NCBI RefSeq assembly: GCF_016653615.1
Contig: NZ_CP067393.1
Span: forward strand, 1,689,673-1,753,672
Reading direction: 5' to 3'
Length of the DNA: 64,000 bases
Source: Entomomonas asaccharolytica
Lineage (GTDB): Bacteria; Pseudomonadota; Gammaproteobacteria; Pseudomonadales; Pseudomonadaceae
The position numbers and the translations under genes were made by a program. This document shows, piece after piece, positions 25,808 through 35,095 of this stretch (the first letter of the stretch is position 1; every line of letters begins with the position of its first letter). The notes below the pieces were generated by a model. That model had not been told where the DNA came from, did not search any database, and worked only from the letters and a program-made list of their open reading frames with translations.

Positions 25808-27267
25808 AATGGCTAATTAAAATACCCTGTTCATGGATAATAATTTTTTCCCCTATTTTCAATACATGGGCAGAAGAAGAAAACGCCTTTGCTGATATTG
25901 GTGAAGTGCCAGCGCAATTAGTTGATGGACAATTACCTCCTGTCACCTCATTGTTTTATAACAAAGTAACCACACAGTTAGGTAGAGGCCCTGAAAACTC
26001 AGCATTAGGCAGTGACCGTAAAAACTTCTATAGCTTTAGATATGAACCTTCTTTTTATTGGTTTTCCCCTGAGCAAAAATGGCCAAAATGGACTTTCTAT
26101 ACTCGCGCATGGATAAACTATGATTCCAAGTATTACTCGCCATCCCTACAAGAAGATGGTGGAAACTATGAAAATACCCAAAGCAGTAAACGACCTCGTT
26201 ATGGCTATGCTGAATTAAGAGAGTTTTATATTCGTCGTGGCCTATTATGGGATGATCCTAGATTTTCTGTTACTGCAGGTAGACAACGTTTCTATGATAA
26301 ATATGGTATTTGGTGGGATGACAGTTTAGAGTCAATCAGATTTGACTATAACAATACCCTTAGCTCTGGTTTTTTAGCAGTTAGTCAGAAATTCTGGAAC
26401 TATAATACTGACGTTAACAAATTAGACGAACAAGATAAAAAGATTGTTTATGTCATGGGACAATATGAGTGGCAATGGAGTGCGCGTAACTGGCTTGGTA
26501 CACGTTTCCTCTATGAAAACGATTATTCAGGTAAACATATTAATGACACCAATGACTTTAAAGGAAGTCGTATAGGGGTTTTCATGAAGGGTGACGATCA
26601 ACGGGTCTCTCCCCTGTTTAATGACTACCACGTTGAATTTGTTCGAATGCAAGGAAAAAGACGAACAATTGATGACAATTATAATACTGAAAAAAACTCT
26701 ATAAATGGATGGTTGTTATTAGGTGAAGTGGGTAAACGCTTTGATAATGCTCCTTGGACACCTAGAGTATTTGTTTATGGCGGCCTTACGGATAATCCAA
26801 AAGATCAATACCATGGCTATCAACTTAATAGAATCCAAACAGACCGTTTAACAACGCCTGGTAGCTATAGTACCCGTTTAGTCAGCTCATTTGTTAGGTT
26901 AGATATGAGCAACTTAATGTTCTATGGCATAGGTATTCAGACCAACCCTGCTGATCGTAGCCGAATAGATTTTCGTATTAGCGATATTAAGCTGCGTAAT
27001 AGCTCAGCTGGCTTACCTATTCGCGTAAACCAAGAAATAAGCCGTGATCGCAATGAGCGAATAGCTAATAACAATTACTCCAGCAGTAAATCCGTGGGAC
27101 AAGTATTTGATGTCAATTATTACTGGCAAATGTTCCCTTATAACTATCAAGGAAAACATTTCAGTATGAGTACATTGCTCAACCTAAGTTACTTTAGAAG
27201 TGGCAGTGCTGCTAGAAAGGTAGGTGACGATTATCAAATTACACTAGGTTTGGTTTTTAGGTACTAA
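25804..27267 (+). CDS. algE: Outer-membrane alginate export porin
   Basis: AlgE is the outer-membrane beta-barrel through which alginate leaves the cell. The 487-residue protein has a signal peptide (residues 1-23, ending NTWA) and alternating aromatic strands throughout, such as PKWTFYTRAWINYDSKYY and RYGYAELREFYIRRGLLWDDPRF. It ends in an aromatic residue (TLGLVFRY), the signature for barrel insertion. Length matches P. aeruginosa AlgE (490). The start is coupled to algK by an ATGA overlap. Confidence 0.93.
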   Translation: MKWLIKIPCSWIIIFSPIFNTWAEEENAFADIGEVPAQLVDGQLPPVTSLFYNKVTTQLGRGPENSALGSDRKNFYSFRYEPSFYWFSPEQKWPKWTFYTRAWINYDSKYYSPSLQEDGGNYENTQSSKRPRYGYAELREFYIRRGLLWDDPRFSVTAGRQRFYDKYGIWWDDSLESIRFDYNNTLSSGFLAVSQKFWNYNTDVNKLDEQDKKIVYVMGQYEWQWSARNWLGTRFLYENDYSGKHINDTNDFKGSRIGVFMKGDDQRVSPLFNDYHVEFVRMQGKRRTIDDNYNTEKNSINGWLLLGEVGKRFDNAPWTPRVFVYGGLTDNPKDQYHGYQLNRIQTDRLTTPGSYSTRLVSSFVRLDMSNLMFYGIGIQTNPADRSRIDFRISDIKLRNSSAGLPIRVNQEISRDRNERIANNNYSSSKSVGQVFDVNYYWQMFPYNYQGKHFSMSTLLNLSYFRSGSAARKVGDDYQITLGLVFRY

Positions 27268-27269
27268 CA

Positions 27270-28697
27270 ATGATATTTGCTTCGAACGTTTTTCTATTTT
27301 TATATTTGCCAACTTTTTTTATTGTTTACTATTCAGTAAAAGCCAGTTGGCGCTCTACTGTTATTGTTATTGCTAGCTATCTTTTCTATGCATGGTGGCG
27401 TCCAGATTTTCTGCTACTTTTTGTGGGTATTACCGCATGGAACTTTTGGCTTGGGTTACTTATTAAAAAGCAACTGGATAAAAATAATAAAAAAGCTGCA
27501 TTAAGATTATTATGGATAGGTGTAATAGGTGATCTAGCTACACTAGGCTATTTTAAATACGTTAATTTTGGTGTTGAAATTATTAACACTGTATTAGAAC
27601 CTTTAGGTTTTAATACCTTTACCCTCGCCAATATACTATTACCTTTAGGCATTTCCTTCTATGTATTCCATGCCTTAAGCTATATTGTAGATATATATCG
27701 CAAAAATGCTGTTCCCACTAAAAGTTTTATTGATTTTGCCGCTTTCGTTTCCCTATTCCCTCACTTAGTGGCTGGTCCCATTTTAAGATACAGTGAATTA
27801 GCGCCTCAATTTAAACACCGTGAACACTCATTGGATATATTCTCTTTAGGGGTTTGCCGATTCTTTCAAGGGTTTATTATGAAAGTATTAATTGCCGATA
27901 ATTTAGCTGGCATTAATGCACTGTTTCTTGGCCAAAATACCTTACATTTCTTTGAAGCATGGTTTGGCTTAATTGCCTCATGTTTACAGCTATATTTTGA
28001 CTTTGCTGGCTATAGTTGTATGGCTATTGGATTGGCATTAATGATGGGCTTTAAGTTTCCTGAAAACTTTAACCAACCCTATGCTTCACAAAGTATTACA
28101 GAGTTCTGGCAACGTTGGCATATAACACTAGCACATTATTTGCGGGACTATTTATTTATGCCGCTAGTGCGTAACAAAATAATGAATCCACTATTGGCTA
28201 TTATTTTTACGCTTACTATTTCTGGCCTCTGGCATGGCGCAAGTGCAGCAATGGTTCTATGGGGATTCTACTTAGGTACGTGCATGGCATTAGAACGTGT
28301 GTTTGGTGTGGCAACTAAACTGAATACACCATGGAAATTCTTCCGCTACATTCGCGCTGTATTTTTAGTTTTATTAGCAATGCCACTCTTCTTCACCAGT
28401 AATTTAAACCATAGTATTGATATTTATGGTTCATTATTTGGTTTAAATGGCTTTGGTGATTTAGATATTTATATTTATGGCAGTTCCAGAATGACGGTTG
28501 CCTTTCTTGGTATTACTGTGCTGTGGACATTAATTGCAGGCATTATTAATAAACGCTATTACCTAGGCAATAAAGATAATTATTTTATGCAACGGGTTAC
28601 AGGCTATAACTCCTTACTCTTATGGGCTGGCTTTTTATTGGCGCTTAGTAGCCTTGCTGCTAATTCCTTTTCACCTTTTCTTTATTTCCAATTTTAG
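27270..28697 (+). CDS. algI: Alginate O-acetyltransferase AlgI (MBOAT family)
   Basis: AlgI is an inner-membrane MBOAT protein thought to pass acetyl groups across the membrane to AlgJ and AlgX. It begins SNVFLFLYLPTFF and has about ten membrane segments. YFDFAGYSCMAIGLALMMGF, SITEFWQRWHITLAHYLRDY and the essential His322 (SGLWHGAS) are intact. It is 475 residues, slightly shorter than the P. aeruginosa protein (520), mainly at the C-terminus. It starts 2 bases after algE. In Pseudomonas this slot holds algG. Confidence 0.95.
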   Translation: MIFASNVFLFLYLPTFFIVYYSVKASWRSTVIVIASYLFYAWWRPDFLLLFVGITAWNFWLGLLIKKQLDKNNKKAALRLLWIGVIGDLATLGYFKYVNFGVEIINTVLEPLGFNTFTLANILLPLGISFYVFHALSYIVDIYRKNAVPTKSFIDFAAFVSLFPHLVAGPILRYSELAPQFKHREHSLDIFSLGVCRFFQGFIMKVLIADNLAGINALFLGQNTLHFFEAWFGLIASCLQLYFDFAGYSCMAIGLALMMGFKFPENFNQPYASQSITEFWQRWHITLAHYLRDYLFMPLVRNKIMNPLLAIIFTLTISGLWHGASAAMVLWGFYLGTCMALERVFGVATKLNTPWKFFRYIRAVFLVLLAMPLFFTSNLNHSIDIYGSLFGLNGFGDLDIYIYGSSRMTVAFLGITVLWTLIAGIINKRYYLGNKDNYFMQRVTGYNSLLLWAGFLLALSSLAANSFSPFLYFQF

Positions 28698-28708
28698 GAG
28701 GATTGTTT

Positions 28709-29812
28709 ATGTTCCCTACAACACAATCATCCAGCAAATTAAACGGTATATTATTTATCATATTAATAGTGGGTATGTTTATTTATTCCATCCCTTCTAT
28801 TTTTAAATTTTCTGAAACTGAAACAGACAATTGGTCATTATTTATGGATGGCAAATTGTTACGTAAATATGAAACATTTTACGACAAGCAATTTTTTGCC
28901 AGAGAACCCTCTGTAAAACTATGGGCAGACATACGCTATCTTGTATTTAATGAAGGTACCAGTGGTGTGATTTTAGGCAAAGATGCTTGGTTATTCACCA
29001 ATCAAGAATATCTAGTTGTTAATGATTTATCAGCACAACTTGATAAACAATATCAACAAATAAAAGAAATTGATGAGCAATTAAAACAGCGTGGCCAAAA
29101 GCTAATCATCTTACCTATTCCCATGAAAGTAGATATTGAGCATAACCATACAAGCAGAGAACCTAAGGCCGTTGTCCTCAATCTCTATGATGCGTTTATT
29201 GAACAACTGAATGAAGCAGGTATAGCATCAGTAGATATTAGACCTAGCTTTCAGCAACAGCAAAATGATGCTGTGTTTATTCGTAATGATACCCACTGGA
29301 CTCCAGAAGGTGCATCTTTGGCAGCTAAACAGATAGCACAGCAATATCCTAAATTAAAACACGATACTTTATTTAACACCAATAAAGTCAGTGAAAAAGA
29401 ACACAAGGGTGACTTAATGAACTATATGCAATTTCATTTAAGTATTGCTCGACAAAACTATCAACCTGTAAATTTACCCATCTTTGAAACAACACAGACC
29501 AATCAAGAAATCTCTGATAATGCATTATTTGGGGATGAAAAATACCCTATTGCACTTGTCGGCACGAGTTATAGCAAAATGGACGATTGGAATTTTGTTG
29601 GCTTTGTTAAACAAGAATTACAAACAGATATTCTTAGCCATGCTTTAGAAGCCAATGGCCCGTTTGAAGCAATGGCTGAGTTTCTTAAGCAACCAGATTT
29701 TAATGATCCCACTATCCATACTGTAATTTGGGAGTTCCCTGTCCGTACCTTATTAGTGCAGAGCTTTAGAAACAATAAGAAAGGTACGGAAAATCAAGTC
29801 AAACACTTTTAA
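28709..29812 (+). CDS. algJ: Alginate O-acetyltransferase AlgJ
   Basis: AlgJ is a periplasm-facing SGNH-type protein, membrane-anchored, that receives acetyl groups from AlgI and passes them to AlgX. The N-terminal helix (residues 11-31) is an uncleaved signal anchor. The catalytic elements are Asp194 and His196 (RNDTHWTPEGA) and Ser287 (LVGTSYS). An AGGAGG lies 7 bases before the ATG at 28709, which I prefer over the upstream TTG. Length is 367 residues, close to the family. It is related in sequence to the later algX gene. Confidence 0.93.
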   Translation: MFPTTQSSSKLNGILFIILIVGMFIYSIPSIFKFSETETDNWSLFMDGKLLRKYETFYDKQFFAREPSVKLWADIRYLVFNEGTSGVILGKDAWLFTNQEYLVVNDLSAQLDKQYQQIKEIDEQLKQRGQKLIILPIPMKVDIEHNHTSREPKAVVLNLYDAFIEQLNEAGIASVDIRPSFQQQQNDAVFIRNDTHWTPEGASLAAKQIAQQYPKLKHDTLFNTNKVSEKEHKGDLMNYMQFHLSIARQNYQPVNLPIFETTQTNQEISDNALFGDEKYPIALVGTSYSKMDDWNFVGFVKQELQTDILSHALEANGPFEAMAEFLKQPDFNDPTIHTVIWEFPVRTLLVQSFRNNKKGTENQVKHF

Positions 29813-29827
29813 AATGGAGTTATTTTT

Positions 29828-30469
29828 ATGAAACTACTAAAAACGTTCTTTGTGTTAGCTAGCTTTTTAGCTTTTGCTACTCATATTCAAGCACAAGAGG
29901 GTAACGCTGATTTATACGATGCAGTAGCACCTGCCGATTCATCTTTTGTGAGAATAATAAACCTCAGCAGCAGTACTATCTCTGCTACCCTAACCAGCAA
30001 AGTAAACCCACAACGTGTGGCAGTAAATCAATTAAGTAACTATCGCTTTGTAGCACCAGGCAAACATAAAGTAACTGCTGGCAGCGCTAGTATAGATTTA
30101 GATTTAAAAGCCAATACAGCGGTTACCTTAGTGTATGAAAATGGCAAATTCTCGTTAATTAACGATCAATTTTCTAATGAACCAAGAAAAGCACAGGTTG
30201 CTTTCTATAATTTAACCAACGAACCTATGGAATTAAAAACAGCTGATGGTAAACATGAGGTTATCCCTGCAGTTAATAAAAACCAAACAGGAAGTAGAAA
30301 AGTTAACGAAATTAAAATTGCTTTTGCCGCTTACTCAGGTAGCAAGAAAATAGCTAGCTATCCAAATAACTTCTTAAAAAAAGGTGGTTCTTATAGCTAT
30401 CTTGTAATCCCAGAAGGAAGTGGTTACAAAGCTATTGCTCAACAAAGCGGTATTGATCCAACTGAATAA
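29828..30469 (+). CDS. algF: Alginate O-acetylation periplasmic adaptor AlgF
   Basis: AlgF is a periplasmic two-domain beta-sandwich adaptor required for alginate acetylation, bridging AlgJ and AlgX. The 213-residue protein has a signal peptide (residues 1-22, IQAQ|EGN). The first domain starts with the YDAVAPADSSFVRIINLSS pattern typical of AlgF, and a second similar domain follows (KAQVAFYNLTNEPMELKT). Length matches the Pseudomonas protein (216). Gaps to algJ and algX are 15 and 21 bases. Confidence 0.92.
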   Translation: MKLLKTFFVLASFLAFATHIQAQEGNADLYDAVAPADSSFVRIINLSSSTISATLTSKVNPQRVAVNQLSNYRFVAPGKHKVTAGSASIDLDLKANTAVTLVYENGKFSLINDQFSNEPRKAQVAFYNLTNEPMELKTADGKHEVIPAVNKNQTGSRKVNEIKIAFAAYSGSKKIASYPNNFLKKGGSYSYLVIPEGSGYKAIAQQSGIDPTE

Positions 30470-30490
30470 TGATAATACAGGGTAGTAACT

Positions 30491-31891
30491 ATGAATTTCT
30501 CATCCATCAACAAGTCAATTTCCATTATCATTTTTGGACTACTGTGTTTGGTCTCAACACAAGCATTAGCAGAAAAGAACTGTAAAGATGATTTGAGTTG
30601 TTTAATCTGCCCTGCTCTTCATGACCCTGTGCAATACCAGACAGGGGCCATGAAGTTAATGAAAGAACTTATACCAGGCAAAGATCGTTGGTTATTTCGT
30701 ACCATGGTTGATTTAAGCACCGATTTTGGTATTCCTACGGAAAGACACGCAGACTTTGCACGATTAATGCAAACGTTCAAAAGCAAAGGAATACATGTAG
30801 CAATGGCTATTCAACCAACCAGAGGTTTAATGCATCGTGATAAGCTGTATGACAATGACAAAAATAAATTTAATTACAAATTAGCCACTGCTAAATTAAA
30901 ATTGCTCGCTAACCAAATGCGTAGAGCAGGTGCTGTAGTTCCTGATGTATTACCTTTAATTGAATCTCCACCTAAAGAAGATTATTTTTTCCGTCGCGAT
31001 CACCATTGGACACCGCAAGGAGCACAAATTACAGCTAAATTAGTGGCAGATGAAATTAAAAAGCAACCTTTCTATAAAGATTTACATAAAACTAATTATA
31101 AAACTTCTCCAGGTGTATTTATTCCTAAAATGGGTACACTAAACGAAGGGCTACAAAGAGTTTGTGGTAATAACTTTGGTATGCAATATGTGCAAGGCTA
31201 CCAAACAATACCTGAAAATAATGATGCTGATGCTTTATTTGGTGATATGCCAGAACCTGAGATAGTGTTAGTAGGTACCAGTAATTCAGCAGCACGGGAA
31301 AATGAAAGTAAACAATTTAATTTTGATGGTTTTTTAAAACAATATCTTTCTGCAGATATTTTAAACTATGCACTACCAGGTGCTGGCGCAGAAGGTTCTC
31401 TCTTAGAGTATTTACTCTCTGAAAACTATGACGCAAAAAATCCACCCAAATTAATTATCTGGGAACTTGTGGCAAACTATCGACTAGGAGATGAATTAAC
31501 TTATCGACAACTTATTCCTGCTGTTAAAGGAGGCTGTAAAAAACCTCTGCTAAGTAAAACCACTAAGATGAGTAAGTTAATTGAAGGACAACGCATAGAG
31601 TTATTAAGTAATACCGCAGATAACATACAACAGCTTAATACAGCTGGTAATTTTCTTGATATAAAATTTACTGACAAAAACTTAAAATCATTTTATATAT
31701 TTACCTACTATGATAATGGAGCACGTGATAAGGTATGGTTCCGCAGACCCCTCATTGTTACTGGTGGTCAATTTCATCTAGAACTGAGTCGTTCAGATGA
31801 ATTTAAAGACGCCAATTTACTATCTGTATTTATTCAACCTACACAAGCGGTTAATGCCCCTATTTCCATGGAGGTAAGTGTATGTCATTAA
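30491..31891 (+). CDS. algX: Alginate O-acetyltransferase AlgX
   Basis: AlgX is the periplasmic terminal acetyltransferase, which transfers acetyl groups to mannuronate and binds the polymer with a C-terminal carbohydrate-binding module. The signal peptide covers residues 1-27. The SGNH catalytic set is Asp170 and His172 (RRDHHWTPQGAQ) with the GTSNS motif at 262-266. Residues about 350-466 form the beta-rich binding module. Paired Cys residues near 31-40 and around 225 and 345 fit the disulfides of AlgX. At 466 residues it is near the family length (474). The end overlaps algL by 10 bases. Confidence 0.95.
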   Translation: MNFSSINKSISIIIFGLLCLVSTQALAEKNCKDDLSCLICPALHDPVQYQTGAMKLMKELIPGKDRWLFRTMVDLSTDFGIPTERHADFARLMQTFKSKGIHVAMAIQPTRGLMHRDKLYDNDKNKFNYKLATAKLKLLANQMRRAGAVVPDVLPLIESPPKEDYFFRRDHHWTPQGAQITAKLVADEIKKQPFYKDLHKTNYKTSPGVFIPKMGTLNEGLQRVCGNNFGMQYVQGYQTIPENNDADALFGDMPEPEIVLVGTSNSAARENESKQFNFDGFLKQYLSADILNYALPGAGAEGSLLEYLLSENYDAKNPPKLIIWELVANYRLGDELTYRQLIPAVKGGCKKPLLSKTTKMSKLIEGQRIELLSNTADNIQQLNTAGNFLDIKFTDKNLKSFYIFTYYDNGARDKVWFRRPLIVTGGQFHLELSRSDEFKDANLLSVFIQPTQAVNAPISMEVSVCH

Positions 31892-32997
31892 AACTTAAGC
31901 TAGTTTTAATAACTTTTCTAATTAATACTTTCAACTTATCTTATGCACAAGATACTGTTAGTATTTGGGCTAATTTAGACACACCGCAAGCACAAATAAC
32001 TAGCAATGACTATAAAACAACCCAATGTACAATAGCTCCCCCAAAACCTTATACTGGTGCGCTATTAATAGAAAGTAAATACAATCAAGCTGACCCTAAC
32101 AAAACTACTTTAGTTACTGCCTCTAAATCATCTAAAGAAATTGAAAACTATATTAAAAACTACATAAAAGGATTATTAACAGCTTCTAAAAAATACAGAA
32201 AAGCAAACAAAGCAAAACAAGCCAATGAAGCATTAGCCTGCTTAAGTTATTGGCTAGATGGTTGGGCAAAAGCGAATGCGTTACTTAACCCAGAAGCTAC
32301 TAAAACAGGTATTGCAGGCAGAAAATGGGCTTTAGCTGCCATCTCCGCCATTATCCTTAATACACAAGGATACAGTAATGGCAAATTTGAATTAACCACC
32401 GATCAAAAACGTTGGTTAAAGAAACTGGCGGAACAAGTCATTCAAGAATATGAACCAAGACGCGCTAATAATTTCACTGGTTATTTCAATAATCATGATT
32501 ACTGGGCTGGCTGGGCAGTGTCTGCCACAGGCATGGTACTACAAAATAAAGAGATGATTATTTGGGGGCATACAAGCCTACAAAGAGCTTTGCAACAAGT
32601 TATAGTTTCTAATAACGGACAATATGCTTGGCTACCCTATGAAGTGGCGCGTGGTAAATTGGCCGCTGATTATAGTAACTATGCCATGATCCCTTTAATG
32701 CTATTAGCTGATACTGCTAAAGCTAACCAACTTAATCTCACTGCTGATGAGTTAAAGAAGCTGCAATTACTAGGTAATTTTACAGCACTTACTGTGCTTA
32801 ACCCTAAATCACTCCCTGAATTGCCAGGGAAACAAAGCACTGTGAAACCTTATAAAATGATTTGGGTAATACCTTTTATCAACAGCTACCCAACTAATAA
32901 CTTAGCAAAACAACTCTATTCAAAAAATCCAACAGCTATTGATAATTACAGTCAAATTAGTGGCTCAATTAAATATTTTTACCCTAATGTAAACTAA
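31882..32997 (+). CDS. algL: Alginate lyase AlgL
   Basis: AlgL is a periplasmic polysaccharide lyase family 5 enzyme that cleaves mannuronate links and clears misrouted polymer. The signal peptide covers residues 1-22. Active-site residues all align with P. aeruginosa AlgL: Lys66 (ESKYNQ), Asn204/His205 (FNNHDYW), Arg257 and Tyr264 (ARGKLAADYSNY). Length is 371 against 367. The start is set by a strong GGAGGT inside the end of algX. Unlike AlgG next door, the catalytic set is intact. Confidence 0.95.
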   Translation: MSLKLKLVLITFLINTFNLSYAQDTVSIWANLDTPQAQITSNDYKTTQCTIAPPKPYTGALLIESKYNQADPNKTTLVTASKSSKEIENYIKNYIKGLLTASKKYRKANKAKQANEALACLSYWLDGWAKANALLNPEATKTGIAGRKWALAAISAIILNTQGYSNGKFELTTDQKRWLKKLAEQVIQEYEPRRANNFTGYFNNHDYWAGWAVSATGMVLQNKEMIIWGHTSLQRALQQVIVSNNGQYAWLPYEVARGKLAADYSNYAMIPLMLLADTAKANQLNLTADELKKLQLLGNFTALTVLNPKSLPELPGKQSTVKPYKMIWVIPFINSYPTNNLAKQLYSKNPTAIDNYSQISGSIKYFYPNVN

Positions 32998-33010
32998 TAT
33001 AGATAATGAT

Positions 33011-34492
33011 ATGCCAAGGTTAATATTACTATTGAAATCGCTGAAAAATAATTTACTTAGTTTCTGGGTAGCTTGCTTAGTGATATCTACAACCTTTGCA
33101 TCCCCTTCTATACAACAAATAGATGAGAAAGTATTTACTGAAAATTTAGTAACCATTCAAAAAACCATTGAACCCACTATAACAATTGCAGATATGCGTT
33201 TGCCACCCCAAACAGGAAAAATAGCAATTAGTGCTATGTTTTCAGCCCAACATGGTAGTTGGCCTTTTGAATCGTTTGCTATTAATAATCTCTTTCGTGT
33301 TATAGCTACTTATCAAGCTAATCACCCCCGAATGATTACTATTAAAGGCGGTACAATTACCTTAGAACAACTAAACAAACATATTAATAACCAACAAGTT
33401 ATTCGTCCGTTTCAAGATGGATATTTATTAAGTTATCCTTTAATGATTGAAGAGGATGCCGCTTTATTATTAGAAAATACCTCCCTTTATCTCTATGGTC
33501 ACTCAGGTACTGCCATTATCAATAGAGGTATACTGAGCATCCAAAAAGCAAAAGTTGAAAGTTGGTTTGATAACAGGCCTGCTTATGTTATTAATAATAC
33601 TGTTTTTCGGCCTTTTATTATGAACTGGGGTGGTAGCCGTTTACAAATCATTGATTCTAAATTTGCCAAGCTAGGATATAATGCGTATCTGGTACAGGGG
33701 ATCACTACAGCTATTAATAATAATCAACCTACAAAGCTACCAATCCAAGTAGAAATTAAAAACAGTGACTTTTCTGCCCTATCCGCCCTTAATTTAAAAA
33801 ATGCACTGGTTTCAATTGATAATTCAACTATTCATACCTTTCAGCAATATGGTGTTGATTTAATAGATAGTCAATTTACTATTGCTAATAATAAAATTCA
33901 GGGTATTAAAAATAATAGCGGTATCCGTATTCAGGGTAATACGCAAGGCATTATCGACGGCAATGTTATTTTTACTGCTAATAAATCTGCTATCGAAACA
34001 CAGCACGTATCAGGAAAGTTGGTTATTCGTAATAATATTTTAGCGAAAGATAGCCGCCATGGTGTGCTATTAACGCAAAGTGATGCTAAGGTGTTAATAA
34101 AAAATAATCTATTTACCAAACTCACTGGTACGGCTATTGAATCCAATGAATTTTCTGGTGCTGCTTATATTGTGGATAACACTATTCAAGATATTCCTGA
34201 ATATGCGGTGAGTTTTAGAAACGTAACAAAACAACAGAATGCTAACTTACTATTTTATAACAATAAAATAGCAAAAATAAGAAAAGCAATATTACGCACA
34301 ATAGGTATTGGTAATATTTCATTGGGACATAACAAGTTGCTAGGCTCTCAACTCTACCAAAACTTACTGATTGGTGATTTACTCCCCATTCAAGGAGCCA
34401 TCTTAGAGGCAACAGAAAAATATGAGTGTATTGTAGAAGTTAATACTTTTTTATCTACTAAAAGCAATTTGAATTTTCAAACCTGTAAATAA
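33011..34492 (+). CDS. algG: Mannuronan C5-epimerase AlgG homologue, catalytic motif lost
   Basis: AlgG is a periplasmic parallel beta-helix enzyme that converts mannuronate to guluronate in the polymer and is also a part of the export scaffold. A signal peptide (residues 1-30) and the family block FRPFIMNWGGS (199-209) identify it, followed by regular beta-helix repeats rich in Asn and Ile. The catalytic DPHD motif is replaced by DLID (283-286, in YGVDLIDS), so the catalytic His is Ile. The KHGIIxSR segment downstream is NSGIRIQG, which removes the conserved Arg. Length is 493 against 543. It is last in the operon; in Pseudomonas it follows algE. A structural rather than enzymatic role is inferred. 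Confidence 0.88.
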   Translation: MPRLILLLKSLKNNLLSFWVACLVISTTFASPSIQQIDEKVFTENLVTIQKTIEPTITIADMRLPPQTGKIAISAMFSAQHGSWPFESFAINNLFRVIATYQANHPRMITIKGGTITLEQLNKHINNQQVIRPFQDGYLLSYPLMIEEDAALLLENTSLYLYGHSGTAIINRGILSIQKAKVESWFDNRPAYVINNTVFRPFIMNWGGSRLQIIDSKFAKLGYNAYLVQGITTAINNNQPTKLPIQVEIKNSDFSALSALNLKNALVSIDNSTIHTFQQYGVDLIDSQFTIANNKIQGIKNNSGIRIQGNTQGIIDGNVIFTANKSAIETQHVSGKLVIRNNILAKDSRHGVLLTQSDAKVLIKNNLFTKLTGTAIESNEFSGAAYIVDNTIQDIPEYAVSFRNVTKQQNANLLFYNNKIAKIRKAILRTIGIGNISLGHNKLLGSQLYQNLLIGDLLPIQGAILEATEKYECIVEVNTFLSTKSNLNFQTCK

Positions 34493-34532
34493 CGTTCATT
34501 TAACTTAACATCAAATATTTAGCTATACACTA

Positions 34533-35030
34533 TTAATATTCTGATAAACCTGCGCGAAAGCGAACAACTAAATCGGATAATTGCTTTAAACAATTTTCAG
34601 CATCTTGTAGCGTATCTAAGCTATTTCCTAGTTGCGTTATAGCAATAATATCAATAGAGGATTTTTGTGGTATGGCAGAATTGAAAAGTGCCTGCCACGC
34701 TTGATCTATTACACTTAAAAAGCTATTGGCATCTTCTAATAAAGTAACTAATTCATTGAGTTCTGGGCTAGGGTTTTGTTCTACAAAGCTTGCCGTTAAA
34801 AACTCTTTGAAAGCCACAGGCTGATTAAGCAATGGAAAGCGATAATAACTGGCTATTTCATTATACAACGCCCAAACAGCACTATATAAATGAAAAGCAG
34901 CGCGTTCTTGAAAAGCTTTAATAGCTGCTATAGTTTTTGAGGGAGAGTCTATAGCTGCCTGCCAATCGGTCAAAGTTAATTTTACAAAATAGATTTTTTG
35001 ATTAGTTATTGTATAAGGTTCATTTGCCAT
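34533..35030 (-). CDS. Small hypothetical protein, possibly DUF6586-like
   Basis: This 165-residue protein is almost entirely helical with no signal peptide or membrane helix. It starts with a small strand-like stretch and then helices rich in Ala, Leu and Glu (for example AFQERAAFHLYSAVWALYNEI near 40-60). The composition recalls short uncharacterised Pseudomonas proteins (DUF6586), but I cannot confirm the family. It lies on the minus strand after sthA, beyond the sthA terminator, and is convergent with algG. Function unknown. Confidence 0.6.
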   Translation of the reverse strand: MANEPYTITNQKIYFVKLTLTDWQAAIDSPSKTIAAIKAFQERAAFHLYSAVWALYNEIASYYRFPLLNQPVAFKEFLTASFVEQNPSPELNELVTLLEDANSFLSVIDQAWQALFNSAIPQKSSIDIIAITQLGNSLDTLQDAENCLKQLSDLVVRFRAGLSEY

Positions 35031-35052
35031 AATTACGTTTAATCAGCTAAAT

Positions 35053-35083
35053 AAAAAAGTAGGTTAATTAGTATAACCTACTT
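35053..35083 (-). terminator. Intrinsic terminator after sthA
   Basis: AAGTAGGTTA (35057-35066) and TAACCTACTT (35074-35083) form a 10-bp stem with a seven-base loop. On the minus strand the stem is followed by a run of T residues, so it ends the sthA transcript 13 bases after its stop. Confidence 0.85.
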
Positions 35084-35095
35084 GTTAGTTATTGA

